Made by a program: the position numbers and the translations under genes
Shown here: piece by piece, positions 17,306-28,538 of the stretch
Layout of the letters: every line of letters starts with the position of its first letter
Position numbering within the stretch: the stretch's first letter is position 1
From: Salipiger sp. IMCC34102
Lineage (GTDB): Bacteria > Pseudomonadota > Alphaproteobacteria > Rhodobacterales > Rhodobacteraceae
DNA length: 64,000 nt
Direction: 5' to 3'
Assembly (NCBI RefSeq): GCF_004145405.1
Contig: NZ_SELQ01000006.1
Location: 62,001-126,000, forward strand
Notes under the pieces: model-generated
The model's input: only the letters and a program-made list of their open reading frames with translations
Databases searched by the model: none
Told to the model about the DNA's origin: nothing

Positions 17306-17569
17306 ATGGCCAACACTCCCCAGTCCAAGAAGCGCGCCAAGCAGAACGAAGCCCGTTTTGCCGTCAACAAGATGCGCCGCTCGCGCATTCGCACCTACCT
17401 GCGCCAGGTCGAGGAGGCGATCGCCTCGGGCGATCAGGCAGCCGCGGCCGACGCGCTAAAGAAAGCTCAGCCCGAGCTGATGCGCGGCGTCTCGAAGGGC
17501 GTCGTTCACAAGAACACCGCCGCGCGCAAGATGTCGCGCCTGGCCTCGCGGGTGAAGGCTCTGGCCTGA
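17306..17569 (+). CDS. rpsT: 30S ribosomal protein S20
   Basis: 87 aa, basic, starting [14 protein letters not shown], the S20 pattern, and containing G-V-x-x-K-N-T-A-A-R-K-x-S-R-L near the end. Primary 16S rRNA binder of the small subunit. AAGGATCC precedes the ATG. Followed by a strong terminator. Confidence 0.96.
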   Translation: MANTPQSKKRAKQNEARFAVNKMRRSRIRTYLRQVEEAIASGDQAAAADALKKAQPELMRGVSKGVVHKNTAARKMSRLASRVKALA

Positions 17570-17617
17570 TCCCGACAGGGCCGTTCGGCCCGACCCGTGG
17601 CACCGTTGCCACCGCCC

Positions 17618-17645
17618 AGCGCGCCCCTTTCGGGCGCGCTTTTTC
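17618..17645 (+). terminator. Rho-independent terminator of rpsT
   Basis: A perfect 9-base GC-rich stem (AGCGCGCCC / GGGCGCGCT) with a 5-base loop CTTTC, directly followed by a run of five T (17640-17644). Located 49 bases after the rpsT stop. Confidence 0.9.
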
Positions 17646-18138
17646 GTTCCGTTTCGGCCTTATCCAAAAGTTTTGTGACAGATCAAAGGGGTCCGGGATT
17701 CGGAGCGATCAAGGCTTGAGTCAAGCGCGTTGTGTTGTTGTCTCGGTCGCTCCGCTTGGTAGTTTAATCGAGCGATTCACAACGTTCCGGGGGGAACGAC
17801 AGGGGTTGCGGAAGGACGGGGACGGGATTTGGCCGGTGTTCGGCAGCCTCGCGTTTTAGTCCCTCTTCCGCGCTACCGACAGGATGAAGCGATCCGCGCA
17901 CGGCGATTGCCGTGGGCTCTCGCCGTTCGTCTGCGGGAACCGGGCATGCTGCTTGCCTGGACCACCCGTATCTGTCGTGACCGTCATCGCCCTTGCCGAC
18001 CCTCGCGGGTGGGCCGGGCGACCTTTGGCTGGGTCAGTCGGGCATAGATCCGGCGCAGGCCGAATGCCCCGGACCGGTTGTCGGATCGTGGCGGACCACG
18101 GGTCCGTCGTCAGAAACTGGAGATAGGGCAAGAAGATC
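17646..18138. other. Intergenic region between rpsT and dnaA
   Basis: About 490 bases without a credible gene. It should hold the dnaA promoter. One DnaA-box-like sequence, TTATCCAAA (17660-17668), occurs, but I see no cluster of TTATNCACA boxes or AT-rich unwinding region, so an origin is not supported here. Confidence 0.5.
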
Positions 18139-19518
18139 ATGGGCGATCAAACCGTGTGGGGACGGGTACAGGACGACCTTCGCAAGAACATCAGCCGGGC
18201 CAAGTTCCAAAGCTGGATCGCCTCGCTGGATTACGAAGGGGTGGAAGACAATACCGTGGTCTTCACGGTGCCCACGACCTTCATCGGCAATTACGTCGAC
18301 CAGAACTTCGGGGACCAGATCCTCTACGGGTTCAACCGCAACGGGCAGGCCACCGACCGGCTGGCCTTCAGGGTCGATGCCGACCGCGCGGCACAGGCCT
18401 CCGCGAAGGCGCCCGCCCCCTCCCCCGCGGCGACGACGGCTGCCAGCGCCACCGCCGATTTCGGTGGAGAGGACGATCCCCTGGGGCTTCCGCTCGACCC
18501 GCGCCTGACCTTCGACACCTTCGTCGTCGGCAAGCCCAACGAGCTGGCCCACGCCGCGGCCCGCCGGGTCGCCGAGGGCGGTGACGTGACCTTCAATCCG
18601 CTGTTCCTTTATTCCGGCGTCGGCCTCGGCAAGACGCACCTCATGCATGCCATCGCTCACGAGTTGCGCGCCCGGCAGCCGGAGCTAAAGGTCCTGTACC
18701 TGTCCGCCGAGCGGTTCATGTATCGCTTCATCACGGCCCTGCGCGAACGCCGGATGATGGAATTCAAGCACATGCTGCGCAGCGTCGACGTGCTTTTGGT
18801 CGACGACGTCCAGTTCATGGGCGGCAAGGATTCCACGCAGGAGGAGTTCTTCCACACGTTCAACGCGTTGGTGGATGCCCGCAAGCAGATTATCCTCTCT
18901 TCCGACCGGATGCCCAACGAGATCAAGGACCTCGAGGACCGGATGAAGTCCCGCCTGCAGTCCGGCCTCGTGGTCGACCTGCACCCGACCGATTACGAGT
19001 TGCGGCTGGGCGTCCTGCAGTCCAAGACCGAAGAGCAGCTGTCGAACTACCCCGACCTCGAGGTCGCGCCCGGCGTGCTGGAATTCCTGGCCCAGCGGAT
19101 CACCACGAACGTGCGCGTGCTCGAAGGGGCCTTGGTGCGGCTTTTCGCACACGCGAGCCTCGTGGGTCGTCCGATCGACATGGCGCAGACGCAGGATTGC
19201 CTGGCAGACACGCTGCGGGCCAACGATCGCAAGGTCACGGTGGAGGAAATCCAGCGCAAGGTGTCGGACTATTACCACATTCGCCTGTCGGATCTGCTGG
19301 GACCGAAGCGCGTGCGCAACTTCGCGCGCCCCCGTCAGGTGGCGATGTATCTGGCCAAGACGATGACCAGCCGGTCCCTGCCCGACATCGGACGCCGTTT
19401 CGGCAAGCGCGACCACACCACCGTGATGCATGGGGTCCGCAAGATCGAGGAATTGTCCCAGACCGACAGCCAGATCGCCGACGACATCGAGAATCTGCGC
19501 CGCGCCTTGGAAGAGTAG
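18139..19518 (+). CDS. dnaA: Chromosomal replication initiator protein DnaA
   Basis: 459 aa. Domain I (about 1-75) begins with a W-x-x-V-x-x-x-L pattern and ends near F-G-D-Q-I; a Pro/Ala-rich linker follows to about 110. Domain III has Walker A G-V-G-L-G-K-T near 160, Walker B L-L-V-D-D-V-Q-F near 218 and R-M-K-S-R-L-Q-S-G near 275. Domain IV holds the DNA-binding signature G-K-R-D-H-T-T-V-M-H near residue 424-433. DnaA-ATP opens the origin and loads the helicase. It heads the dnaA-dnaN-recF run. Confidence 0.97.
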   Translation: MGDQTVWGRVQDDLRKNISRAKFQSWIASLDYEGVEDNTVVFTVPTTFIGNYVDQNFGDQILYGFNRNGQATDRLAFRVDADRAAQASAKAPAPSPAATTAASATADFGGEDDPLGLPLDPRLTFDTFVVGKPNELAHAAARRVAEGGDVTFNPLFLYSGVGLGKTHLMHAIAHELRARQPELKVLYLSAERFMYRFITALRERRMMEFKHMLRSVDVLLVDDVQFMGGKDSTQEEFFHTFNALVDARKQIILSSDRMPNEIKDLEDRMKSRLQSGLVVDLHPTDYELRLGVLQSKTEEQLSNYPDLEVAPGVLEFLAQRITTNVRVLEGALVRLFAHASLVGRPIDMAQTQDCLADTLRANDRKVTVEEIQRKVSDYYHIRLSDLLGPKRVRNFARPRQVAMYLAKTMTSRSLPDIGRRFGKRDHTTVMHGVRKIEELSQTDSQIADDIENLRRALEE

Positions 19519-19620
19519 GCCACAGGTCCACAAAATCTGCGCGAAGCGCTTGAACGCCCGGGCAAAAGCGGTAGCGTCTCGGTCCGGGCAACGTGTGGCC
19601 GGGCAACGACGGGGACGACC

Positions 19621-20739
19621 ATGAAATTCAGTATCGAACGGGCCAGCCTTCTGAAGGCCGTGGCGCAGGCGCAATCGGTCGTCGAGCGGCGCAACACCAT
19701 CCCGATCCTGGCGAACGTGCTGATCGAGGCCGAAGGGGACACCGTCCAGTTCCGCGCCACCGACCTCGATATCGAGGTCGTGGACCGCGCGCCCGCGAAG
19801 GTCGACCGCGCCGGGGCCACGACCGTCGCCGCCGTCACCTTGAACGAGATCGTGCGCAAGCTGCCCGACGGCGCACTCGTGACCCTGTCCGAAGACAGCG
19901 CCACCCAACGTCTGACGATCCAGGCCGGCCGGTCGAACTTCCAGCTCGCGACCCTTCCGCGTGAAGATTTCCCGGTGATGGCGACGAGCGATTACACCAC
20001 CAATTTCAACGCCCCTGCCCCGGTGTTGCGGCGCCTCTTCGACAAGGCGAAATTCGCGATCTCGACGGAAGAGACGCGGTATTACCTCAACGGGGTCTAC
20101 ATGCACGAAGCCGATGGCGAGGGCGGGAAAACCCTGCGCTGCGTGGCCACCGACGGCCACCGGCTGGCCCGGATCGACGCGGATCTGCCGGAAGGGGCCG
20201 CGGGCATGGCGGGCGTCATCGTGCCCCGCAAGACCGTAGGCGAATTGCGCAAGCTTCTGGACGACGACGACCTGCAAGTGGCCGTCTCCGTGTCCGAGAC
20301 GAAGGTGCGGTTTGCAACGCCCGACATTACGCTGACGTCCAAGGTCATCGACGGGACCTTCCCTGACTACACCCGCGTCATTCCCACCGGAAACACCCGC
20401 AAGCTGGAAGTCGATGCCTCGGATTTCGCCAAGGCGGTGGACCGGGTCGCGACAGTCAGTTCCGAGCGCTCGCGCGCGGTCAAGTTGCAACTGGAAGAGG
20501 ATCGACTGGTCCTCTCGGTCAACGCCCCCGATTCGGGCAACGCCGAGGAAGAGTTGGCCGTCGCCTATTCCGACGAACGGCTCGAAATTGGCTTCAACGC
20601 CAAATACCTGCTGGAAATCGCGAGCCAGGTGGACCGCGAGAACGCAGTGTTCCTGTTCAACTCCTCCGGCGACCCGACCCTGATGCGCGAAGGCAACGAC
20701 ACGTCCGCGGTCTATGTCGTGATGCCGATGCGGGTGTGA
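19621..20739 (+). CDS. dnaN: DNA polymerase III beta subunit (sliding clamp)
   Basis: 372 aa. Opens M-K-F-S-I-E-R-A-S-L-L-K-A-V-A and continues with V-V-E-R-R-N-T-I-P-I-L-A-N-V, the DnaN pattern. Three similar clamp domains are apparent and the C-terminus ends with V-Y-V-V-M-P-M-R-V, the family's closing M-P-M-R. The ring-shaped dimer tethers DNA polymerase III (DnaE lies later in this window). It follows dnaA by 102 bases. Confidence 0.97.
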   Translation: MKFSIERASLLKAVAQAQSVVERRNTIPILANVLIEAEGDTVQFRATDLDIEVVDRAPAKVDRAGATTVAAVTLNEIVRKLPDGALVTLSEDSATQRLTIQAGRSNFQLATLPREDFPVMATSDYTTNFNAPAPVLRRLFDKAKFAISTEETRYYLNGVYMHEADGEGGKTLRCVATDGHRLARIDADLPEGAAGMAGVIVPRKTVGELRKLLDDDDLQVAVSVSETKVRFATPDITLTSKVIDGTFPDYTRVIPTGNTRKLEVDASDFAKAVDRVATVSSERSRAVKLQLEEDRLVLSVNAPDSGNAEEELAVAYSDERLEIGFNAKYLLEIASQVDRENAVFLFNSSGDPTLMREGNDTSAVYVVMPMRV

Positions 20740-20768
20740 TCCTTCCGGTTTCCTTCGAAAACCCGATG

Positions 20769-20786
20769 CCTCCGGCGGAGGTATTT
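20769..20786 (+). terminator. Short CCTCC/GGAGG hairpin after dnaN
   Basis: CCTCC-GGC-GGAGG followed by TATTT, 30 bases past the dnaN stop. The stem is only five bases. I recall CCTCCGGCGG-type elements followed by TATTT as frequent between genes of Rhodobacterales. It could act as a weak terminator between dnaN and recF. Confidence 0.4.
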
Positions 20787-20812
20787 CCGGCTGGAAGAAG
20801 GGAGGACCTCGC

Positions 20813-21922
20813 TTGGGCGGGCTGAGCTTGTCGCATCTGCGACTGTCGCACTTTCGCTCGCACCGGCAGGCGCGGCTGGACGTCGACCCGCGGCCCGTGG
20901 CGATCTTTGGACCGAACGGCGCGGGCAAGACCAACCTGATTGAGGCGATCTCCTTTCTGTCGCCCGGCCGCGGCTTGCGGCGCGCGGCCACCGGAGAGGT
21001 GGCCCGCAAGCCCGAGTCCCTTGGCTGGAAGGTCGCCGCCCGTGTGGAGGCCAACCATACGATCGAGATCGAGACCGGGGCGGAAGGCACGGCCACCCGC
21101 GACGTGCGAATCGACGGCAAGGCCACGACGCAGACGGCGCTGGCTTCCGTCTTGCGGGTGCTCTGGCTCATTCCGGCGATGGACCGGTTGTGGATCGAAG
21201 GGGCCGAAGGGCGTCGACGGTTCCTGGACCGGGCGACCTTGTCCTTTGTACCCGATCACGCTGAGGCCTCGTTGAGCTACGAGCGGGCGATGCGTGAGCG
21301 CAATCGCCTGCTCAAGGACATGGTGCGCGACGCGCATTGGTACGCCGCTCTCGAAGCGCGCATGGCCGAGGCGGGCGCCCAGGTGCAGGCCAACCGCATT
21401 GCCTGCCTTGAGGCCTTGCGAACGGCCCAAGACGGGGCCGAGACGGCCTTTCCTGCAGCCGATCTTTCCCTTTCGGACGGCAGTGCGATTCCCGCACAGG
21501 GGGCCGAGGCCTTGCGCGCCGCCTTTGCCGAAGGCCGCGCACGGGATCTTTCCGCCGGGCGCACGTTGTCGGGCCCGCATCGCGGCGATCTGGAGGCGGT
21601 CTTCGCCGGCAAGGGCGTGCCCGCCCGTGACTGTTCGACCGGAGAGCAGAAGGCGTTGCTCATCAGCCTGATCCTGGCGAACGCACGGGCCTTGCAGGCG
21701 CAGGTCGGTCGCCCCCCGGTGCTTCTGCTGGACGAGGTGGCGGCTCATCTCGACGAAGCGCGCCGGGCCGCGCTCTACGACGAAATCTGCGCGCTCGGGG
21801 CGCAGGCGTGGATGACGGGGACGGAGGTGGGCCTGTTCGACGCCTTGGGCGGGCGGGCGCAGTACCTCGAAGTGACCGAGGCCGATGCCTTGTCGGTCGT
21901 GAACCGACGGGAGCCGGCATGA
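20813..21922 (+). CDS. recF: DNA replication and repair protein RecF
   Basis: 369 aa SMC-like ATPase that loads RecA at single-strand gaps. Starts at TTG (20813), supported by GGAGG seven bases before and no in-frame ATG nearby; the next residues L-S-H-L-R-L-S-H-F-R-S-H match the RecF N-terminus. Walker A G-P-N-G-A-G-K-T is at about residue 35; Walker B L-L-L-D-E-V-A-A-H-L-D is near 307, preceded by the signature C-S-T-G-E-Q-K-A-L-L. Follows dnaN as in most bacteria. Confidence 0.94.
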   Translation: MGGLSLSHLRLSHFRSHRQARLDVDPRPVAIFGPNGAGKTNLIEAISFLSPGRGLRRAATGEVARKPESLGWKVAARVEANHTIEIETGAEGTATRDVRIDGKATTQTALASVLRVLWLIPAMDRLWIEGAEGRRRFLDRATLSFVPDHAEASLSYERAMRERNRLLKDMVRDAHWYAALEARMAEAGAQVQANRIACLEALRTAQDGAETAFPAADLSLSDGSAIPAQGAEALRAAFAEGRARDLSAGRTLSGPHRGDLEAVFAGKGVPARDCSTGEQKALLISLILANARALQAQVGRPPVLLLDEVAAHLDEARRAALYDEICALGAQAWMTGTEVGLFDALGGRAQYLEVTEADALSVVNRREPA

Positions 21923-21982
21923 CCCGGCAGATGGAAGATACGCGGCCCGGGCGACCGCACCAGCCAGAAAGGAGCACGCCCC

Positions 21983-22513
21983 ATGCATATTGAGACAATC
22001 CCGGAATGGGCGCTGAGCGTCGAGGACGATGCGGGGATTGCGGATCTGCTCGACCGGGCGTTCGGGCCGGACTTCGGCGGGCGCTCCTTCTACAAGCAGC
22101 GTCATCATTGCCGCGTCCTGTGCCGCGGCGAAAAGGGCCGCGTCGTGGGGCATATCGCCGTGCTGATGCGCGATATCCGCCTGGGCGACCGCCTCGTGCC
22201 GATCACCGGCCTCGCCGAAGTCGCGACCGATCCCGATCGCCGCGGCCAGGGGCTGGCGACGGCGCTCTTGCAAGAGGCCATCGCGACCTCACGCGCCTCT
22301 CTGGCCGACTTCATCGTGCTTTTCGGAGATCGCCCGATCTATGCGGGCCACGGCTTCGTGCGCGCCAACAACACGCTGACCTACACGGTCCTGGACGATG
22401 CAACGACCCACGGGGTCAAGCGCCGGGTGGAGGACACCTTGATGGTCCTGCCGGTGGGGTCTGCGCAATGGGACTTCGCGGCACCCGTGGATTTGCTGGG
22501 GCACCTGTTCTGA
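21983..22513 (+). CDS. GNAT-family N-acetyltransferase (176 aa)
   Basis: The GNAT acetyl-CoA binding loop is seen as V-A-T-D-P-D-R-R-G-Q-G-L-A-T-A-L-L near residue 74-90. F-Y-K-Q-R-H-H and a closing F-G-D-R-P-I-Y-A-G-H-G-F segment resemble the YhbS-type subgroup. The acetyl acceptor is not known. GAAAGGAG precedes the ATG. Its stop overlaps the start of the LysE gene (ATGA), so both are coupled; together they separate recF from gyrB. Confidence 0.85.
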   Translation: MHIETIPEWALSVEDDAGIADLLDRAFGPDFGGRSFYKQRHHCRVLCRGEKGRVVGHIAVLMRDIRLGDRLVPITGLAEVATDPDRRGQGLATALLQEAIATSRASLADFIVLFGDRPIYAGHGFVRANNTLTYTVLDDATTHGVKRRVEDTLMVLPVGSAQWDFAAPVDLLGHLF

Positions 22514-23133
22514 TGACGATCTCGTTTCCGGATCTGGCCTTGTATGTCGGCGCTCTTTTCGCGCTCTTCCTTACCCCCGGGCCGGTCTGGGTCGCGCTGA
22601 TCGCAAGGACGCTTTCGGGCGGCTTCAATGCGGCCTGGCCGCTTGCTTTGGGCGTGGTGGTGGGTGACGTGCTCTGGCCGCTTCTGGCGATCCTCGGCGT
22701 GGCTTGGGTCGTGTCGGTCTACGCGGACTTCATGATCGTGCTGCGCTGGGTCGCAAGCGTGACCTTCCTGATCATGGGCGCACTGGTCATCCGACACGCC
22801 GACAGCGGCGTGGGCTCCGACAGCCGGTTGACGCGGCCCGGCATGTGGGCGGGATTCCTGGCCGGACTTGCGGTCATCCTGGGCAACCCCAAGGCGATCC
22901 TGTTCTACATGGGCGTGCTGCCGGGGTTCTTCGACCTCGGCGCCCTGACCCGTCCGGACATCGCGGTGATCTGCATCGCCTCCTTTGCGGTTCCGCTGAT
23001 CGGCAACCTTGTACTGGCGGCATTCTTCGGTCGCGCACGCCGTCTGCTGACCTCCCCCGCCGCGCTGCGGCGGACCAACCTCACGGCCGGCGGATTGCTG
23101 ATCGCGGTGGGCCTCGCCATCCCCTTCGTCTGA
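22513..23133 (+). CDS. LysE/RhtB-family amino-acid exporter
   Basis: 206 aa membrane protein with about six hydrophobic helices. The LysE signature F-L-T-P-G-P-V-W-V-A-L-I is at about residues 18-29, and G-N-P-K-A-I-L-F-Y-M-G-V near 120 is conserved for the family. The probable role is export of an amino acid or derivative; the substrate cannot be read from sequence. Coupled by ATGA to the acetyltransferase upstream. Confidence 0.9.
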   Translation: MTISFPDLALYVGALFALFLTPGPVWVALIARTLSGGFNAAWPLALGVVVGDVLWPLLAILGVAWVVSVYADFMIVLRWVASVTFLIMGALVIRHADSGVGSDSRLTRPGMWAGFLAGLAVILGNPKAILFYMGVLPGFFDLGALTRPDIAVICIASFAVPLIGNLVLAAFFGRARRLLTSPAALRRTNLTAGGLLIAVGLAIPFV

Positions 23134-23195
23134 CCACAAAATCTAGGGGTTAGCGGGTGACAACCCACCGGGAAACGCATATATTTTGCGGATAA

Positions 23196-25631
<2,436 letters not shown>

Positions 25632-25637
25632 GGCCGT

Positions 25638-26533
25638 GTAGGGGGCAGCTTCGCCGGTCTCTCGGCCGCCATGCAGTTGGCCCGGGCGCGGCGGGATGTG
25701 CTGGTGCTCGATACGGACTCCCCCGCAATCGCTATGCCGCCACGTCACACGGTTTTCCCGGGCAAGACGGCAAGCGACCGGAGGAGATCAGGGCGACTTT
25801 GCGCAATGAACTTGGTCTCTATTCGACCGTCACATTCGAAGAGGACGCGGCGGTCACAGCGTCCCGGCATGGTGACGGTTTCCACATGGCATTGGCGAGC
25901 GGCGCCGCGGTCACGGCCCACCGGCTTGTCCTCGCCTACGGTGTTCGCGATACGCTGCCGGATCTGCCCGGCCTGCCTGAACGCTGGGGCCATGGTGTCC
26001 TGCATTGTCCTTACTGCCACGGCTACGAACTGAACCGTGGACCCGTTGGCGTACTGGCCCGGAACGAGATGGCCATGCACCAGGCGATGCTGCTGCCCGA
26101 CTGGGGGCCGACCACGCTCTTCACACAAGGCGCATTCGTGCCGACCGAAGAACACCGGCGGACGCTGGCCGCGCGAGGCGTCGCGATCGAGGACGTGCCG
26201 ATCATTAGCCTGTCCGGCCCGGCCCCGGCGCTCGACGCGGTGCAGTTGGAGGACGGGCGCGAAGTCCCGGTGGTGGGTCTGTTCATCGCGCCGCAGACTG
26301 CGCTTGCTGACGGCCTTGGTGCCGAACTGGGCTGCAAGACGACGGACGGTCCGACCGGCCCCTACATCGCCGTGGACGGAAAGCAGGCGACCAGCATTCC
26401 CGGCGTTTTCGCCGCGGGGGACCTTGCCGCCGCGATGGCCAATGCGACGCTGGCCGCGGCAGCGGGGGCGATGGCCGGGTTCGCAGCACATCAATCGCTG
26501 ATCTTCGCACCCAACCTCAGCGAAGACGCATGA
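25638..26533 (+). pseudogene. Thioredoxin-reductase-like NAD(P)/FAD oxidoreductase, broken
   Basis: Six bases after the gyrB stop, in the same frame, the text V-G-G-S-F-A-G-L-S-A-A-M-Q-L-A-R-A begins: the FAD-binding Rossmann turn of a TrxR-like flavoprotein without its first few residues or a start codon. After V-L-D-T-D-S the reading continues only in another frame as P-R-N-R-Y-A-A-T-S-H-G-F. A single C missing from the C run at 25720-25724 explains the shift. The rest is complete, with the redox motif C-P-Y-C-H-G-Y and the closing G-V-F-A-A-G-D-L near residue 240-250. A lost 5' end plus a frameshift make a functional product unlikely. Confidence 0.85.
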
Positions 26534-26823
26534 AGGGGATGCAAACGCGAACCAAACCTATCCAAGGTCGTTACCCCTGCCTTTATTTAAATCGCAGGGT
26601 CGGGGGGGCTACGTGATGCTCGAACTCATAAAACCGAGAGGAGGCGATGCGTAGCATCCCGACCGCCGACGCGCCATCGTGACAGAGCGCGTTCCGGGGA
26701 TGATACTTTCTAGGTTCGGAGTGCCCTAGGGCGGAAAGCCGTTGCACAGATTGATCGAACTTCGGCCCCCCTATCAGTCAGTCAACGAACCGGAGAACGT
26801 AACGGTCCGGCCATATCCAGAGG

Positions 26824-27825
26824 TCAGGTCTTGTTCTTCAGTATCTTCCAGGCCGCGAATCCTCCGATCGCGCCCAAGGCCAGCCCCAGGGGGATCGGAT
26901 GGCATCGGGCCGCGGCGTGCAAACTGCCAATTCGTCCACTTTGAGACAGCGATCGCTGCCGACCGCCCTCGCCCGGGTGGAAGAGATCGCCTGGCCGATC
27001 GACCCACTTCCCTTGATCGAGAAGCGTGCGGGCCGTCGTCTTGCCGATCCGGTCGTTGAGCCCGGGCAAGAGCCGCGTCGCTGCGACCGTGAACAGCCCC
27101 TGCCCGCCCACGTGAACATTGCCGCGACTGTGACAGGCGGCATCAAGGATGGCCTCGGCCACGACCTGCGGGTCATAGGTCGGACGCGGGATCAGCGCAT
27201 CACCTTCCGCATGGACGGCTGCATGTTCCGCAAGCGGGGTCGCGACGCCGCCGGGCAGCAACAGGGCGACCGTGACCGGCACGCCGTCCATGATGAGTTC
27301 CTGGCGCAGCGCTTCGGTGAAGGCCCGCATCGCGTGCTTTGACGCGGTATAGGCCCCGAGGATCGCGCTCGGAACCTCCGAGCCGATGGTGCCCATGTTG
27401 ATGATCGTTCCGCCGCGTTCGCGCATGTGCGACAATGCGACGAGCGAGCCGTTCCGAACACCGAAGTAATTGGTGCGAAACAGCCGCTCGTGTTCGTCGT
27501 CTGGCGTATCGGCCAAGCGCGCGTAGATCGCGACACCGGCATTGTTCACCCAGGTGTCGATTCGCCCGAACCTCTGGACCGCCTGGCGGGCCACGGCCTC
27601 CATCGCCGCCCTGTCGCCGACATCTGCTGCGGCGTGATCTGCCGCTCCTCCGGCAGCCCGGATGTCAGCCGCCACCTGACCGAGCGCCGCCTCGTTCCGG
27701 GCCACGAGCATGAGGGCCGCCCCCTTGGAGGCCAGCAACCGGGCCGCCGCGAGGCCGATCCCCGAAGTGGCACCGGTGAGGACGACGACCTGGCGGTCGA
27801 TGGGGACAGGGCGACGATGGGTCAT
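26824..27825 (-). CDS. Short-chain dehydrogenase/reductase (333 aa)
   Basis: Classical SDR: cofactor loop T-G-A-T-S-G-I-G near residue 17-24, N-N-A-G-V near 92, and Y-T-A-S-K catalytic pair near 162-166 with the active-site Ser in the M-G-T-I-G-S segment before it. Beyond the ~250-residue core there is an extension with a Ser/Arg-rich patch and a final hydrophobic segment (L-G-L-A-L-G-A-I-G-G-F-A-A-W-K) ending K-N-K-T, possibly a membrane anchor. The ATG at 27825 is chosen since it leads straight into the Rossmann strand; no strong ribosome binding site decides it. The substrate is unknown. The 290-base gap to the pseudogene on its 3' side shows no gene. Confidence 0.85.
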   Translation of the reverse strand: MTHRRPVPIDRQVVVLTGATSGIGLAAARLLASKGAALMLVARNEAALGQVAADIRAAGGAADHAAADVGDRAAMEAVARQAVQRFGRIDTWVNNAGVAIYARLADTPDDEHERLFRTNYFGVRNGSLVALSHMRERGGTIINMGTIGSEVPSAILGAYTASKHAMRAFTEALRQELIMDGVPVTVALLLPGGVATPLAEHAAVHAEGDALIPRPTYDPQVVAEAILDAACHSRGNVHVGGQGLFTVAATRLLPGLNDRIGKTTARTLLDQGKWVDRPGDLFHPGEGGRQRSLSQSGRIGSLHAAARCHPIPLGLALGAIGGFAAWKILKNKT

Positions 27826-28150
27826 GCTGCTCTTACTCTCGATAACACCTACAAAACGCGCTTCAGGAAAACGATGTTCCCTCTTCATCGAAGCAGTCCG
27901 CACGGCCTGTTGCGCACTATCGAATCAGGTGCTCGACGCGGAAATGCTTTGTCCCAGTCCGCAATCGGTGAAACTGGCGACAAACACGCTGGGAGTTTGC
28001 CCGGCCTCGTCCGGCGCGGCGCGGTGGTGTCGATCGCCGATACGCAGAAGATAGGTGCAAGCCACGACGCGCCGACCGGTTCGCCGTTTCGATCCGGGGC
28101 GCCGATACCCCGTTGACCCACATTCGGCTTACGATCATGGTCCCCGTAGA
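27826..28150. other. Intergenic stretch before the riboswitch
   Basis: About 325 bases between the divergent SDR gene and the cobalamin riboswitch. It must hold the promoter of the B12 operon, and possibly that of the SDR gene. No RNA gene, repeat or credible coding frame was seen. Confidence 0.45.
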
Positions 28151-28332
28151 TGGTTCCTGCGCGCCCCAAGGCAAGCGGGATGAAAAGGGAACACGGTGCG
28201 GTGTAGCCATCAGGCGCCAATTCCGTGACTGCCCCCGCAACTGTAAGCGGCGAGCCACCCGATACGACCACTGGGCCAACGGTCCGGGAAGGGTCGGGAC
28301 AGGCCGTGACCCGCAAGTCAGGAGACCTGCCG
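28151..28332 (+). ncRNA. Cobalamin (B12) riboswitch
   Basis: The region shows the order of conserved blocks of the adenosylcobalamin riboswitch: TGGTTCC at the 5' end, AAAAGGGAACACGGTG (28183-28198), GACTGCCCCCGCAACTGTAA (28227-28246) which includes the B12 box core, GAGCCACC, the CCACTG block (28268-28273), CGGGAAGGG, and the 3' GACCCGCAAGTCAGGAGACC (28308-28327). It lies on the same strand and upstream of the DUF1636-btuDFC genes, which it should shut off when B12 is plentiful. Confidence 0.95.
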
Positions 28333-28379
28333 TCATCGATGAATCTCAACCGGGCGGGGTGTCCCGGCAGGAGGCCATG

Positions 28380-28538
28380 ATGGCTTGTCGGCTGTTGCCG
28401 GTCACATATCGCCGGTCCCTCTTGTCCGCACGCACCCCGCGTATGCGCGGAGGGCTGCATGGACCGGACTTCGAAACACGTCTTGACCGTCTGCACCTCG
28501 TGCCGACACCAGAGCACCGACTGCAGGCCGGGCCTTGA
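28380..28538 (+). CDS. Possible small leader ORF (52 aa) overlapping the DUF1636 start
   Basis: A perfect AGGAGG (28369-28374) five bases before an ATG opens a 52-codon frame that ends 80 bases inside the next gene in another frame. The product is Arg/Leu/Pro-rich and resembles nothing I know. The strong binding site lies just past the riboswitch, so the frame may be a translated leader that couples riboswitch folding to translation; it may equally be chance. Confidence 0.3.
   Translation: MACRLLPVTYRRSLLSARTPRMRGGLHGPDFETRLDRLHLVPTPEHRLQAGP

Noticed and set aside
17646-18138. Chromosome origin upstream of dnaA
   Set aside because: Only one DnaA-box-like word (TTATCCAAA); no box cluster or AT-rich unwinding stretch.
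18685-21171. 828-aa minus-strand frame across dnaA-recF
   Set aside because: Antisense to three certain genes; sequence is Arg/His-rich shadow.
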